This document shows positions 1 through 9,004 of a stretch of 64,000 bases of DNA, piece after piece. The notes under the pieces are model-generated. The model saw only the letters and a program-made list of their open reading frames with translations, did not search any database and was not told the DNA's origin. Location: NCBI GenBank assembly GCA_045616485.1, contig JAZLGU010000031.1:1-64000 (forward strand). Reading direction: 5' to 3'. Numbering within the stretch: the first letter of the stretch is position 1; each line of letters opens with the position of its first letter. A program made the position numbers and the translations under genes. This DNA comes from RGIG3528 sp045616485. Its GTDB lineage: Bacteria; Bacillota; Clostridia; Lachnospirales; Lachnospiraceae.

Positions 1-90
1 CTTACTTTTGGGCAGATGTAAATCTGTCTTTTTGTTGTACCTGAAATTTTTTCTGCAGGAAAATCATTGGCAAAGGATGGAATAAGAAAA

Positions 91-120
91 GAGTTTGGGC
101 AAATTTATTTGCTCAAACTC
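91..120 (-). terminator. Intrinsic terminator of hydCBA
   Basis: Two 13-base arms (GAGTTTGGGCAAA and its near-complement) around a short loop lie about 50 bases past the hydA stop codon. Read on the minus strand the hairpin is followed by TTTTCTTATT. It is a plausible end of the hydrogenase operon. Bases 1-90 hold no gene I can support. Confidence 0.6.
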
Positions 121-167
121 CTTAACTTAACGTTATTGGAAACGTCCCCGTGTCAATTTTTTATAAA

Positions 168-1934
168 CTAATTAAATTTTACTCTGTCTTTATTGTAGTG
201 AGTGTGTAAAAGCTCATGTGCCTTGTGAGAATTAGGCTCACCCAGGAAGTCTGTATAGAGCTTATTTACCTGAGGGTTCTTGTGGGACTGACGCAGTACC
301 TGTCTCTCGTCCTCGGAGTAGAGGGCTGATGCACGCTTTGCTCTGAAGGTATCCAAAATATCTACATCCTCATTAGGAAGGAGATTTGGACGTACGAATG
401 GCTGGCCACCGCCTGCGATACAGCCGCCGGGACAGCACATAACCTCAATGAAGGTATATGGTGATACGCCATTTCTTATATCCTCCAGAATAGGCTTTGC
501 ATTCTTCATGCCGCTGGCTACAGCTATTTTAAGCTCCTGTCCACCCAGAGTGAAGGTAGCTTCCTTAACTCCCTCCAGACCACGTACTTCGTTAAATACT
601 ACAGGGCCGTATTCCTTGCCTTCCAGTACGAAGTATGCAGTACGGAGAGCTGCCTCCATAACTCCTCCGGTAACACCAAAGATAACGCCTGCGCCGGTAT
701 ATGTACCTACCAGATCCTGATCGAATTCTTCATCAGGAAGTCTAAGGAAATTAATACCTGAACGCTTAATCAGGTCTCCCAGCTCTCTGGTTGTAAGAAC
801 AGCGTCTACATCCTTAAGACCATTGGTCATAAGCTCAGGACGCTCTTTTTCAAACTTCTTGGCTGTACATGGCATGATAGATACTACAAAAATATCTGCA
901 GGATCGATGCCGTTCTTCTCAGCATAATATGTCTTAAGGATAGCACCCTCCATCTCGTGAGGAGATTTACATGTGGAAAGGTGATCCAGACAGTCCGGAT
1001 AATAGTATTCTGCGTAATTTACCCAGCCAGGTGAGCAGGAAGTAATCATAGGCAGTGTGCCCTTATTCTTGATACGGCTGAGAAGCTCTGTAGCCTCTTC
1101 CATAATGGTCAAATCTGCGCCAAAGTCTGTATCATATACCTTGGCAAAGCCCAGACGTCTTAATGCTGCTACCATTTTACCGGTAACAGGTGTACCGATC
1201 TTCATGCCGAATTCCTCGCCCAGTGCGGCGCGTACTGCTGGAGCAGTCTGCACTACCACATGCTTGCCGGCTTTCATGGCTGCATCTACTTTTGCTATCT
1301 CACTGACTTCCATAAGAGCGCCTGTCGGACATACAGATACGCACTGTCCGCAGAGCAGACAAGGAGAGTCGGAGAAATTTTTATTACCTGCAGGGCCTAC
1401 TACTGTGGAGAAGCCTCTGTTTTCAAAGCCCAGAATACCATTACCATGTGCAGCCTGACAGCGTGATACGCATCTGCCGCAAAGGATACATTTTGATGTA
1501 TCACGTACGATGGACGGATTCAGACGGTCGATAGTCACAGGAGTCTTTTCACCCTGGAAAACACCCTCTCTGGCGCCGGTCTGATGGGCTACATATAAAA
1601 GCTCACAATTGCCATTCTTAGCGCACTGCTGGCAATTCATATTGTGATTGGATAAAAGAAGCTCTACAGATGTACGACGTGCCTCTGCTGCCTTGGGAGA
1701 AGATATACGAATCTCCATGCCCTCTGCTACAGGGTACACACAGGATGCTACAAGACCTCTGGCTCCGGTAGCCTCTACGAGACATACACGGCAGGAGCCC
1801 TGAGAGCATTCGCCATGGTTAAAAGTACAAAGTGAAGGAATGTCATAGCCGCACTGTCTGGCAGCTTCCAAAATGGTCATGCCTGCTTCAACCTGATAGG
1901 GCTGACCTTCGATTTTTATATTTACAAGTGCCAT
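168..1934 (-). CDS. hydA: NADH-linked [FeFe] hydrogenase catalytic subunit HydA
   Basis: Reversible H2 production from reduced ferredoxin and/or NADH in the cytoplasm; catalytic subunit of a HydABC-type, probably electron-bifurcating complex. The 588 residues show the full group-A modular order: a plant-type [2Fe-2S] domain (C36, C43, C48, C51, C65 region), the His-Cys [4Fe-4S] segment (HNMNCQQC), two ferredoxin-type clusters (CILCGRCVSRC and CLLCGQCVSVCPTGA), then the H-cluster domain with L1 TSCSPGW, L2 MPCTAKKFE and L3 EVMCCPGGCIAGGGQP, and a C-terminal small-subunit-like tail (LYTDFLGEP...HELLHTHY). It is the last gene of the operon after hydC and hydB. Oddity: L1 has a single Cys where TSCCPxW is the classic form. 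Family and subunit identity are certain; bifurcation is inference from gene content. Confidence 0.97.
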   Translation of the reverse strand: MALVNIKIEGQPYQVEAGMTILEAARQCGYDIPSLCTFNHGECSQGSCRVCLVEATGARGLVASCVYPVAEGMEIRISSPKAAEARRTSVELLLSNHNMNCQQCAKNGNCELLYVAHQTGAREGVFQGEKTPVTIDRLNPSIVRDTSKCILCGRCVSRCQAAHGNGILGFENRGFSTVVGPAGNKNFSDSPCLLCGQCVSVCPTGALMEVSEIAKVDAAMKAGKHVVVQTAPAVRAALGEEFGMKIGTPVTGKMVAALRRLGFAKVYDTDFGADLTIMEEATELLSRIKNKGTLPMITSCSPGWVNYAEYYYPDCLDHLSTCKSPHEMEGAILKTYYAEKNGIDPADIFVVSIMPCTAKKFEKERPELMTNGLKDVDAVLTTRELGDLIKRSGINFLRLPDEEFDQDLVGTYTGAGVIFGVTGGVMEAALRTAYFVLEGKEYGPVVFNEVRGLEGVKEATFTLGGQELKIAVASGMKNAKPILEDIRNGVSPYTFIEVMCCPGGCIAGGGQPFVRPNLLPNEDVDILDTFRAKRASALYSEDERQVLRQSHKNPQVNKLYTDFLGEPNSHKAHELLHTHYNKDRVKFN

Positions 1935-1954
1935 ATTTTTTCCTCTCTATCAGA

Positions 1955-3844
1955 TCATTTCTTGGTGATTGCATTGAAGCGGCAGGATGCCATACACATA
2001 CCGCACTTGATACACTTCTGTGCATCAATAGCCATAGCCGGCTTCTTCTTGCCTGGTGCTGTATAATCAGTTACTGTGATTGCGTTAACAGGGCACTGAC
2101 GTGCGCAGAGACCGCAGCCAAAGCAGGAATCTGCCTGAATCTCATAGCGCATAAGATTCTTACATACGCCTGCAGGACACTTCTTATCAACGATATGAGC
2201 AATATACTCGTCCTTGAAATGAGTAAGAGTGGAAACAATAGGATTGGAAGAAGTCTGACCCAGAGCACAAAGAGAATTATTCTTTACTGCCTCAGACAGC
2301 TGCTCCAGCTCGTCCAGGTCTTCCATGGTACCCTTACCGTCTGTAATTCTTGTAAGGATTTCCAACATACGCTTGGTACCGATACGACAAGGAGAACACT
2401 TACCGCAGGACTCATCGCAGATGAATTCCATATAGAATTTGGCGATATTTACCATACAGTTGTCTTCATCCATAACGATAGCACCACCGGAGCCCATCAT
2501 AGAGCCCTTAGCTACCAGATTGTCGAAGTCGATAGGCTCATCCAGGAATTCCTTGGTGAGACATCCGCCGGAAGGACCACCGGTCTGAATAGCCTTGAAC
2601 TCTTTATTGCCCGGAATACCGCCACCAATATCATATACCAGCTCTCTTAGAGTAGTACCCATGGGTACCTCTACGAGACCAACGTTATTAACTTTTCCAC
2701 CCAGAGCAAATACTTTTGTACCCTTGGACTTTTCTGTACCAACAGATGCGAAATCTGTAGCGCCCTCACGGAGAATGTAAGGTACACATGCCAGTGTCTC
2801 AACATTGTTTACTACAGTAGGCTTCTGCCAGAGACCCTTTACTGCAGGGAAAGGAGGACGTGGACGAGGCATACCTCTCTGTCCTTCTATAGAATTTAAG
2901 AGGGCTGTTTCCTCACCACAAACGAAAGCGCCTGCACCCAGACGGATGTTGGCCTCAAAGGAGAAATCAGAGCCCATTATATTTTTGCCCAGGATACCCA
3001 TAGCCTTCATCTGTTGGATAGCGATACGAAGACGTCTTACTGCGATAGGGTATTCAGCACGCACATAGAAATAACCTTCAGATGCACCGATAGCATATCC
3101 TGCAATCATCATGCCTTCAATAACTGCAAATGGATTACCTTCCAGGATAGAACGATCCATGAATGCACCAGGGTCACCTTCATCACCATTACATACAACA
3201 TACTTCTGATCAGCTGCATTGGCATAGGCAAAGGACCACTTTCTGCCTGTAGGGAAGCCTGCACCACCACGTCCGCGCAGACCGGAAGCCAACACTTCAT
3301 CGATAACATCCTTGGGGTCCATTGAGAGAGCTCTCTTTAAACCCTGGAAAGCTCCGGCTCCCATGGCCTCATTAATATCCTCAGGATTGATAAGACCACA
3401 GCCATGCAGAGCTATTCTCTTCTGCTTCTTATAGAAATTGATTTCTTCCTGCTTCTGTACCTTTTCACCTGTAGCAGGATCTACGTACAGAAGACGCTCT
3501 ACTACCTTGCCGCCTATAAGATCTGCCTCAACGATCTCAGCCACATCTTCCTCTTTAACCAGTCTGTAAAGAGTATCCTCGGGGAAAATCTTTACAAAAG
3601 GACCCTGTGAACAGAAACCGAAACAACCTACCTGATTAACTGTAACCTTGTCCTGCAGATTATTTTCTGCAATAAGCTTTTCAAATTCTGCCTTAATCTC
3701 ATCAGAATGAGAAGAGAGACAGCCTGTACCACCACAAAGTACTACGGCTCTGCAACCATTAGAGCCATCTATTTTGCTCTTGAGGTTCTTGGTACATTCT
3801 TCTATGCGAGCATCCAGCTCAGCGTTACTTGAAATTGTTGCCAT
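1955..3844 (-). CDS. hydB: Hydrogenase diaphorase subunit HydB (NuoF-like)
   Basis: Flavoprotein subunit that exchanges electrons between NAD(H) and the hydrogenase. I chose the ATG at 3844 (protein MATISSNAE...) because GGAGG lies 7 bases upstream and it follows the hydC stop by one base; a longer reading frame runs 13 codons further upstream into hydC. In order there is a thioredoxin-like [2Fe-2S] domain, the NuoF FMN/NADH domain (GRGGAGFPTGRKW, NGDEGDPGA), an SLBB segment, the [4Fe-4S] motif ESCGKCSPCRIGTKRM and a C-terminal pair of ferredoxin clusters (CFGCGLCARQCP and CIKCGMCMASC). That extra ferredoxin tail is the usual signature of HydB in bifurcating hydrogenases rather than of complex I NuoF. 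Length 629 residues fits the family. Confidence 0.96.
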   Translation of the reverse strand: MATISSNAELDARIEECTKNLKSKIDGSNGCRAVVLCGGTGCLSSHSDEIKAEFEKLIAENNLQDKVTVNQVGCFGFCSQGPFVKIFPEDTLYRLVKEEDVAEIVEADLIGGKVVERLLYVDPATGEKVQKQEEINFYKKQKRIALHGCGLINPEDINEAMGAGAFQGLKRALSMDPKDVIDEVLASGLRGRGGAGFPTGRKWSFAYANAADQKYVVCNGDEGDPGAFMDRSILEGNPFAVIEGMMIAGYAIGASEGYFYVRAEYPIAVRRLRIAIQQMKAMGILGKNIMGSDFSFEANIRLGAGAFVCGEETALLNSIEGQRGMPRPRPPFPAVKGLWQKPTVVNNVETLACVPYILREGATDFASVGTEKSKGTKVFALGGKVNNVGLVEVPMGTTLRELVYDIGGGIPGNKEFKAIQTGGPSGGCLTKEFLDEPIDFDNLVAKGSMMGSGGAIVMDEDNCMVNIAKFYMEFICDESCGKCSPCRIGTKRMLEILTRITDGKGTMEDLDELEQLSEAVKNNSLCALGQTSSNPIVSTLTHFKDEYIAHIVDKKCPAGVCKNLMRYEIQADSCFGCGLCARQCPVNAITVTDYTAPGKKKPAMAIDAQKCIKCGMCMASCRFNAITKK

Positions 3845-3845
3845 A

Positions 3846-4328
3846 CTATGCCTCCAAAGCTCTATAATGCTCGACCACGCCATTTACCTGGTCTACTGTC
3901 ATTTTAGGGTAAACTGTACCATTGATGGTAACTGCAGGTGCAATACCGCAGGCACCGATACAACGCAGTGCATCGATGGTAAAAAGACCATCCTCTGTAG
4001 TCTCACCGGGTCCGATCTTAAGGATCTCAGAAAACTTATCAATAATCTGCTGAGCACCCTTTACGTAGCATGCTGTTCCCAAGCAGCATCCGATGATGTA
4101 CTTCCCCTTTGGCTTCAGAGAGAAGAATGAGTAGAAAGTAACTACTCCGTAAATCTCTGCTACAGAAATCCCTGTTCTGTCTGAAACGATCTCCTGGACT
4201 TCAATGGGAATATAGCCATACTCCTTCTGAATGTCGCTTAAGATCATCATTAGCGGTGTTTTTTCATCAATGTATCTGTCAATGATTTCATTGATCTGTT
4301 TAACCGCGGCTTCGTTAATCTTAGCCAT
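3846..4328 (-). CDS. hydC: Hydrogenase [2Fe-2S] subunit HydC (NuoE-like)
   Basis: Small iron-sulfur subunit of the HydABC complex, passing electrons near the flavin of HydB. The 160-residue protein is all thioredoxin-like NuoE fold with the four-Cys pattern CCLGTACYVKGA (about residues 87-98) and CIGACGIAP near the C-terminus. The start MAKINEAAV at 4328 is supported by GGAGGAGG six bases upstream; an in-frame ATG 31 codons earlier would run through the promoter palindrome and is rejected. It is the first gene of the operon, and its stop is followed after one base by the hydB start, implying coupled translation. Confidence 0.95.
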   Translation of the reverse strand: MAKINEAAVKQINEIIDRYIDEKTPLMMILSDIQKEYGYIPIEVQEIVSDRTGISVAEIYGVVTFYSFFSLKPKGKYIIGCCLGTACYVKGAQQIIDKFSEILKIGPGETTEDGLFTIDALRCIGACGIAPAVTINGTVYPKMTVDQVNGVVEHYRALEA

Positions 4329-4377
4329 AATAACCTCCTCCGAAAGTTCGTTAAAAAATAAACAATAACTGAAGTAG

Positions 4378-4383
4378 ATTATA
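4378..4383 (-). promoter_or_regulatory. -10 element of the hydCBA promoter
   Basis: A perfect TATAAT on the minus strand, 50 bases upstream of the hydC start. No good -35 hexamer lies 17 bases upstream; that position (4401-4406, CACTTT) falls inside the 24-bp palindrome. A near-consensus -10 with no -35 is typical of activator-dependent promoters. The predicted transcription start is near 4371. Confidence 0.7.
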
Positions 4384-4400
4384 CTACATGAGCAAAAATA

Positions 4401-4424
4401 AAAGTGTTGCATATGCAACACTTT
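4401..4424. promoter_or_regulatory. Perfect 24-bp palindrome, likely Crp/Fnr-family operator
   Basis: The half-site AAAGTGTTGCAT is followed at once by its exact reverse complement. It lies in the divergent region between hydC and the Crp/Fnr-family gene. Its centre is about 41.5 bases upstream of the transcription start predicted from the hyd -10 box, the standard class II position for Crp/Fnr-type activators. The half-site contains TTGCA, loosely like Fnr TTGAT. That the neighbouring regulator binds here is inference. Confidence 0.75.
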
Positions 4425-4496
4425 CTTAAAAATCTGTGGATTTTATAAACTAATTCTGCTATATTTAGTCTGTATATTTCACTAAAGGAGCATTCT

Positions 4497-5105
4497 ATGT
4501 CAGTCACCCTTGACCCCAAGCACGAAAGCTGTATATCACAAATGACCGTTCATTTCGAAAAAGGTCAGACCATCCTTACCATGGGTGACAACAACGGTCG
4601 CGTAGGCATACTTTTATCAGGGGAAGCCCATGTATCAGCCATAGACGAAAATGGTAATGAAACAGTCCTGGAGTTGCTTACACGTGACGACTGTTTCGGT
4701 GAATACCTTATGATGCCTTCAGTATCCCAGTTTTTCCTGGTCATTGCAGACAGCAATTGCACGGTAAATTTTATCAATTTTAAAAACGTGCTGTTCAACT
4801 GTCGTAACAACTGCGAAAATCATGCCAATCTGGTACGTGAACTGCTGCTTATGACTGCCCGTCGTGCCCAGACTCTGTCCCTGCATACCAGCATCCTCTC
4901 TCAGCACAGCATCAGGGAAAAGCTCACTATGTATCTGAAAGTCCAGGAGGACCTGATGGGCCCCGGCCCGTTTACCATCCCCATGCCTCTATCTAAGCTT
5001 TCCGATTATCTGTCTGTAGACCGTACCGCCATGATGAGAGAAATCAAGAAAATGAATGATGAAGGCCTCATTGCATCCTCCGGCAGAGAATTTGAATTTC
5101 TTTAG
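4497..5105 (+). CDS. Crp/Fnr-family transcriptional regulator
   Basis: DNA-binding regulator divergent from hydCBA and the obvious candidate for its control. The 202 residues have an N-terminal cyclic-nucleotide-binding-like beta barrel (about 15-125: LTMGDNNGRVGILLSGEAHV, ECFGEY-like segment DDCFGEYLMM), a dimer helix (about 110-145) and a C-terminal winged helix (about 145-202: HSIREKLTMYL...PLSKLSDYLSVDRTAMMREIKKM). AAAGGAG lies 6 bases before the ATG. Cysteines are scattered (C12, C65, C83, C102, C106 region) but do not form the N-terminal Fnr four-Cys pattern, so an oxygen-sensing cluster is not evident. The stop overlaps the stop of the convergent response regulator by a few bases. Ligand unknown. 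Confidence 0.88.
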   Translation: MSVTLDPKHESCISQMTVHFEKGQTILTMGDNNGRVGILLSGEAHVSAIDENGNETVLELLTRDDCFGEYLMMPSVSQFFLVIADSNCTVNFINFKNVLFNCRNNCENHANLVRELLLMTARRAQTLSLHTSILSQHSIREKLTMYLKVQEDLMGPGPFTIPMPLSKLSDYLSVDRTAMMREIKKMNDEGLIASSGREFEFL

Positions 5106-5875
5106 CCCAGTGTTACTGCTTTGATTCTCTGCTTTTCAAAGAAATCGTCCACAGTTTTAATAATGCTTTCGGAAGGCATAGTCTTTAGGAGGTAGCCTTC
5201 CGGCTTCAGTCCCTTTACTTCCATAACTGTATCTCTGTCTGCATGGCTGGTAAGAAAAATAATAGGAATATTGGAGAATTCAGGCTCTGCTTTTATCATC
5301 TCCATTACCTGCTTGCCATCTGCCACAGGCATCTCATAGTCCAAAAGTATCAAATCCGGCTTATTTACCGACAGACATTTGATAGCACTGGCTCCTGATG
5401 GCGCCAGAGCCACCTGGTACTTTCCTTCAAACCATTCCTTGGCTTTTCTCAGCATCATGCCTGAATCATCTACTACTAAAAGCTTCTTTTTCTGCATTCC
5501 CGTATCATCTTTAATAAATCCTGCAATACAAGTTACCACATCCTTAACATTGATTGGCCTTGCAAATTCTGCTTTTATCAGAGCTACAGGCATAGTCTTT
5601 TCCGCAGCACTTATATCATCTCTGTCTCCCATAATAAATACCGGGGCGTCACGCTCCACAATAAGATCTTTCAGATAGGTTAAAAGCTGCTTATCCTCTA
5701 CTGCGTCGTCTGCTGTGTAAAAAAGTACTACCGTGCCCTCTTCATATCCTCGGCTTACCGCATTCACGTTCGCTTCACAGGACACTACATGAAGGCCTTC
5801 TGCTTCCAGTTTTTCTTTTATGGATATAAGAAAATAGCTGTTGGACTGGGTTATAATCAATACCTTCTTATTCAT
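5102..5875 (-). CDS. Double-receiver response regulator
   Basis: Phosphotransfer partner of the hybrid kinase just upstream, with no output domain. The start at ATG 5875 (MNKKVLIITQSN) follows GAGGAA; a TTG five codons earlier is less likely. Residues 1-120 form a receiver-like domain without the acidic phosphorylation pocket, probably a pseudo-receiver. Residues about 128-250 form a canonical receiver: LLVVDDSGMM (acidic pair), LILLDYEMPVADG (phospho-acceptor Asp), IIFLTSHAD (switch Thr) and GYLLKTMP (Lys). It overlaps the end of the kinase gene by 8 bases, so the two are co-translated. CheY-like signalling to motility or a c-di-GMP enzyme is possible but not shown. Confidence 0.85.
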   Translation of the reverse strand: MNKKVLIITQSNSYFLISIKEKLEAEGLHVVSCEANVNAVSRGYEEGTVVLFYTADDAVEDKQLLTYLKDLIVERDAPVFIMGDRDDISAAEKTMPVALIKAEFARPINVKDVVTCIAGFIKDDTGMQKKKLLVVDDSGMMLRKAKEWFEGKYQVALAPSGASAIKCLSVNKPDLILLDYEMPVADGKQVMEMIKAEPEFSNIPIIFLTSHADRDTVMEVKGLKPEGYLLKTMPSESIIKTVDDFFEKQRIKAVTLG

Positions 5876-8750
5876 GGTCTTTTTCCTCAAATTTATTTAA
5901 TATTTCATCTGCAACCGATGATATATTATCCATTTCCAGATTGGCTACGTAGGCCTCCAGTTTTTCCAGGACTGTTCCTGTATGCTTGGCCACTATAGTC
6001 CGGCGTAGCTTTTTGACGATATCATCCATGGAATCTATATCAAAACTGTCTGCAGCCTCTTTGATACCATGTAGCAGCATGCGTATATCGCCCACGTCTT
6101 CGGACAGTTCTTCTTCTGCCACTTCATAGCCGGGGATAGCCGCTCTTATAGCGTCACGCAGATTGGTATATGACGTCAATGCGTCCTTTAAGTGCAGCTG
6201 GATCTTCAGCATATCGCCTTCTCGCCCCAGCGTTTCCAGCTCTTTAAACTTGTCAGAAACATCGATGGCTCCGATTACTCTGGAAGTACCTTTTACGTCA
6301 TGGACCTCCACTGTAAAGTCTTTGAAGCTCATAGTCCTTACATATTCCAGAATGCGTTCTTTTTTTAGCTCTACTATCTTGCACCAGTCTTCTACCAGCT
6401 CTTCCAGGAGTTTTTCTGAACCCGTATTAATTAAAGCTTCATCTACATTGATTCCCTCTACGCTACGCAGCGCCTTTACAAAATCGCTTTCCTCTACTGT
6501 TTCCTCTATCGGGCCGGCTTCTCCTTCCTCAAAATGAACGTACTCCGCAGGCAGCCATTTTGCCAGGACTTTTGTTATGTGCATCATGGAAATAGGCTTG
6601 GAAACATAGTCCGTCATCCCAGCTGCCTTAAGCTCTTCTTTCACACCATTTGTAGCGTTGGCTGTCAGTGCTACTATAGGCATTTTGGCATAGTAATCAT
6701 CAATTGCCCTGATTTTTCCGGTAGTCTCCACACCATCCATTATAGGCATCATGTGGTCCATAAAAATCAAGTCAAATTTTTCCGCCTCCGCCTTTTCCAA
6801 GGCTTCAAATCCTGATCCTGCTGTGGTAATCTGCATGGAAAGTGGCGCCAGCAGACCCTTGGCCACCTTTAGATTAATGGCATTGTCATCTACTATAAGC
6901 ACCTTGGCTTCCGGTGCCTTAAAATGAACGTAGTCTTCTTTGGGCTTGGCCAGTACCGTCTTCTTTACATCGCCTATTACTTCTTTACTTCTTACCTCCT
7001 GAATCAGGTCGAAGCTTACCTCTGTACCCTCTCCATAAACAGAGCTGATATGAATGCTGCCGCCCATAAGCTCTACTATCTGCTTACTGATAGCCAGACC
7101 CAGGCCGGTACCCTCTTTGCTGCGGTTTTTCTTTGTATCTACCTGCTCAAAGGAATTGAAGAGCTTGCCCATATCCTCTTCTTTAATTCCTATTCCGGTG
7201 TCCTTTACACTGAAATACAGATGTATCTTATCATTTTCCTGCATTTCACACTTCACTGATATGGTTACGCTGCCCTTATCAGTGAATTTTATTGCATTAT
7301 TCACGATATTTATTACTACCTGACGAATACGATTGCCGTCACCATACAGCTTGGCGGGTATCTGCCAGTCAATATCATACACCAGGCCTACTTCCTTATT
7401 GCCTACTCTGTTGGCAAAAATCATGTTAAGGTCATTAATGGTGGAATAAACATCATATTCGTAGTCAATTATCTGCAGCTTACCGGATTCTATTTTAGAA
7501 TAGTCCAGTATGTCATTAATGATGGAAAGCAGGCTTTGACCTGAATTCATGATAGTGGACAGGTACTCCCTGTCTTCGTCACTATGCTCGTCTCTTAGCA
7601 TAATCTCCGTGATGCCCACAATAGCATTCATAGGTGTACGTATCTCATGGGACATATTGGATAGAAAAGCTGACTTGGCTTCCGTAGCCTGATTGGCCTT
7701 ATCCATGGCCTCCTGCAGTTCAGTAATGTCGGTAAGCATCATACTGTATCCCAGAAGAATCTGATGCTCCCACAGTTCCTGCAAAGTAACCTTGTAACCA
7801 CAATCATTTATCCAGACAGAATCATTTTTTTCCGTGAACAGCTTCTTTATTTCTTCCGATACAGCATGCCCACGATGTGCCTCACTTAGCTCCGGGAACA
7901 GGGACTTAGCCTTCTCATTGCATCCCAGAAGTCCATATTTGGGGTCTGTCATGATAAAGACATTATCCGTCTCATTAACAAATTTTTCCCGACCTATATC
8001 CGTCGCCTGGAATAAGTTACCTTTATTAATAGAAAGGGAAATAATTAATAAAACTACTGACGCAACAGCAGGAGTAGTATCGATATTAGGCCTATAGATC
8101 AGCATAAATCCTACACTGGCCCCCATAAGGCCAATAGCACTCATAAGTACGATAAGATTTCTACGCTCATACAAAACTTTTGTGCTGATAAATTTAAGTA
8201 TGGTGAATACTAAGCTTATGGTAAGCACCATACAAATGATGGAATACCTGATTATAAATACCGGGCCCAGCTGCATATTCACTCCGGTATAAGTCTTAAA
8301 GTCCAGAAAGTCCCCGATTACATTTTCTATTTCCTCAGGATCCGGCAGATTCCAATGACCATTTTGACTCCACTTATAGTCCAACTGGGAAAAAACAAGA
8401 TTTCTGTAGTTACCGGTCCACAAAAGAACTATGCCTACCATCTCCATGAGTAGCCATATGTGAGTCAGGGCCCTGTCCCATTTATGACGCTTTATATGAA
8501 GGAAGGACATGACAAAGAGCAGGAAAAAGAAATAAAACATAGAATTACCCAGATACTGGATATTAAGCGCCATTCCGGCAGCTCCGGGCACTCCTGCTTT
8601 TATTAAAAGCAAATAGCCTACGTTCATAAAAAAACAGGATATAAGACACAGTATCAACAAAGTAACCGGCTTGGACTGCCTGATATGCAAAAGCATCCAA
8701 ATATTTACCAAACAAATAATGACCGATACAATCTGAAAAGCAAGAATCAT
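5868..8750 (-). CDS. Membrane hybrid sensor histidine kinase with REC and Hpt domains
   Basis: A 960-residue phosphorelay kinase at the cytoplasmic membrane. Residues 1-230 hold about seven hydrophobic segments (7TM histidine-kinase input type). Next comes a PAS-like region (about 240-345), HisKA with the phospho-acceptor His in FLSNMSHEIRTPMNAIVG, and HATPase_c with the N box (VVINIVNNAIKF), G1 (VKDTGIGI) and G2 (EGTGLGLAI). A receiver follows (KVLIVDDNAINLKVAK ... IFMDHMMPIMDG ... TANAT ... VSKPI), then a Hpt-like domain with the acceptor His in VEVHDVKGTSRVIGAI, and about 90 further helical residues. The presence of HK, REC, Hpt and a separate receiver protein indicates a complete four-step relay. 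The signal is unknown. Confidence 0.93.
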   Translation of the reverse strand: MILAFQIVSVIICLVNIWMLLHIRQSKPVTLLILCLISCFFMNVGYLLLIKAGVPGAAGMALNIQYLGNSMFYFFFLLFVMSFLHIKRHKWDRALTHIWLLMEMVGIVLLWTGNYRNLVFSQLDYKWSQNGHWNLPDPEEIENVIGDFLDFKTYTGVNMQLGPVFIIRYSIICMVLTISLVFTILKFISTKVLYERRNLIVLMSAIGLMGASVGFMLIYRPNIDTTPAVASVVLLIISLSINKGNLFQATDIGREKFVNETDNVFIMTDPKYGLLGCNEKAKSLFPELSEAHRGHAVSEEIKKLFTEKNDSVWINDCGYKVTLQELWEHQILLGYSMMLTDITELQEAMDKANQATEAKSAFLSNMSHEIRTPMNAIVGITEIMLRDEHSDEDREYLSTIMNSGQSLLSIINDILDYSKIESGKLQIIDYEYDVYSTINDLNMIFANRVGNKEVGLVYDIDWQIPAKLYGDGNRIRQVVINIVNNAIKFTDKGSVTISVKCEMQENDKIHLYFSVKDTGIGIKEEDMGKLFNSFEQVDTKKNRSKEGTGLGLAISKQIVELMGGSIHISSVYGEGTEVSFDLIQEVRSKEVIGDVKKTVLAKPKEDYVHFKAPEAKVLIVDDNAINLKVAKGLLAPLSMQITTAGSGFEALEKAEAEKFDLIFMDHMMPIMDGVETTGKIRAIDDYYAKMPIVALTANATNGVKEELKAAGMTDYVSKPISMMHITKVLAKWLPAEYVHFEEGEAGPIEETVEESDFVKALRSVEGINVDEALINTGSEKLLEELVEDWCKIVELKKERILEYVRTMSFKDFTVEVHDVKGTSRVIGAIDVSDKFKELETLGREGDMLKIQLHLKDALTSYTNLRDAIRAAIPGYEVAEEELSEDVGDIRMLLHGIKEAADSFDIDSMDDIVKKLRRTIVAKHTGTVLEKLEAYVANLEMDNISSVADEILNKFEEKDHE

Positions 8751-9004
8751 AAGGAATCTCCCAAAAAATAATAACGATATAGCATTTTAGTATTGCTATA
8801 CCGTTATAATATCATAATCGCAATGTTCATTTTCTAAAGATAATCTTACTTTATAATTAAAAGTGTGTTTATTGGTGAAACAGCTCCGGTCACCTCTACA
8901 TGACGCTTATATTTCCCTTCTTATCATTTGAAAATCCTGGTTGTACCGTGGAACTGCCGGGGTGACACCTCAAAAGTTGTCATTTAAAACCGTCCCCGGT
9001 GACA
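8751..9004. other. Gene-free stretch upstream of the kinase
   Basis: About 250 bases with no coding frame I can support. It is AT-rich near the kinase start, with a GCTATACCGTTATAATATC region that could carry a promoter. Near the phosphoesterase end are two short GC-rich copies of a GGTGACA-type motif (about 8957-8970 and 8991-9003). Confidence 0.5.

Noticed and set aside
5102..5105. Overlapping stop codons of the convergent Crp/Fnr and response-regulator genes.
   Set aside because: Close convergent genes are common; without a terminator or regulation it is not worth a finding.
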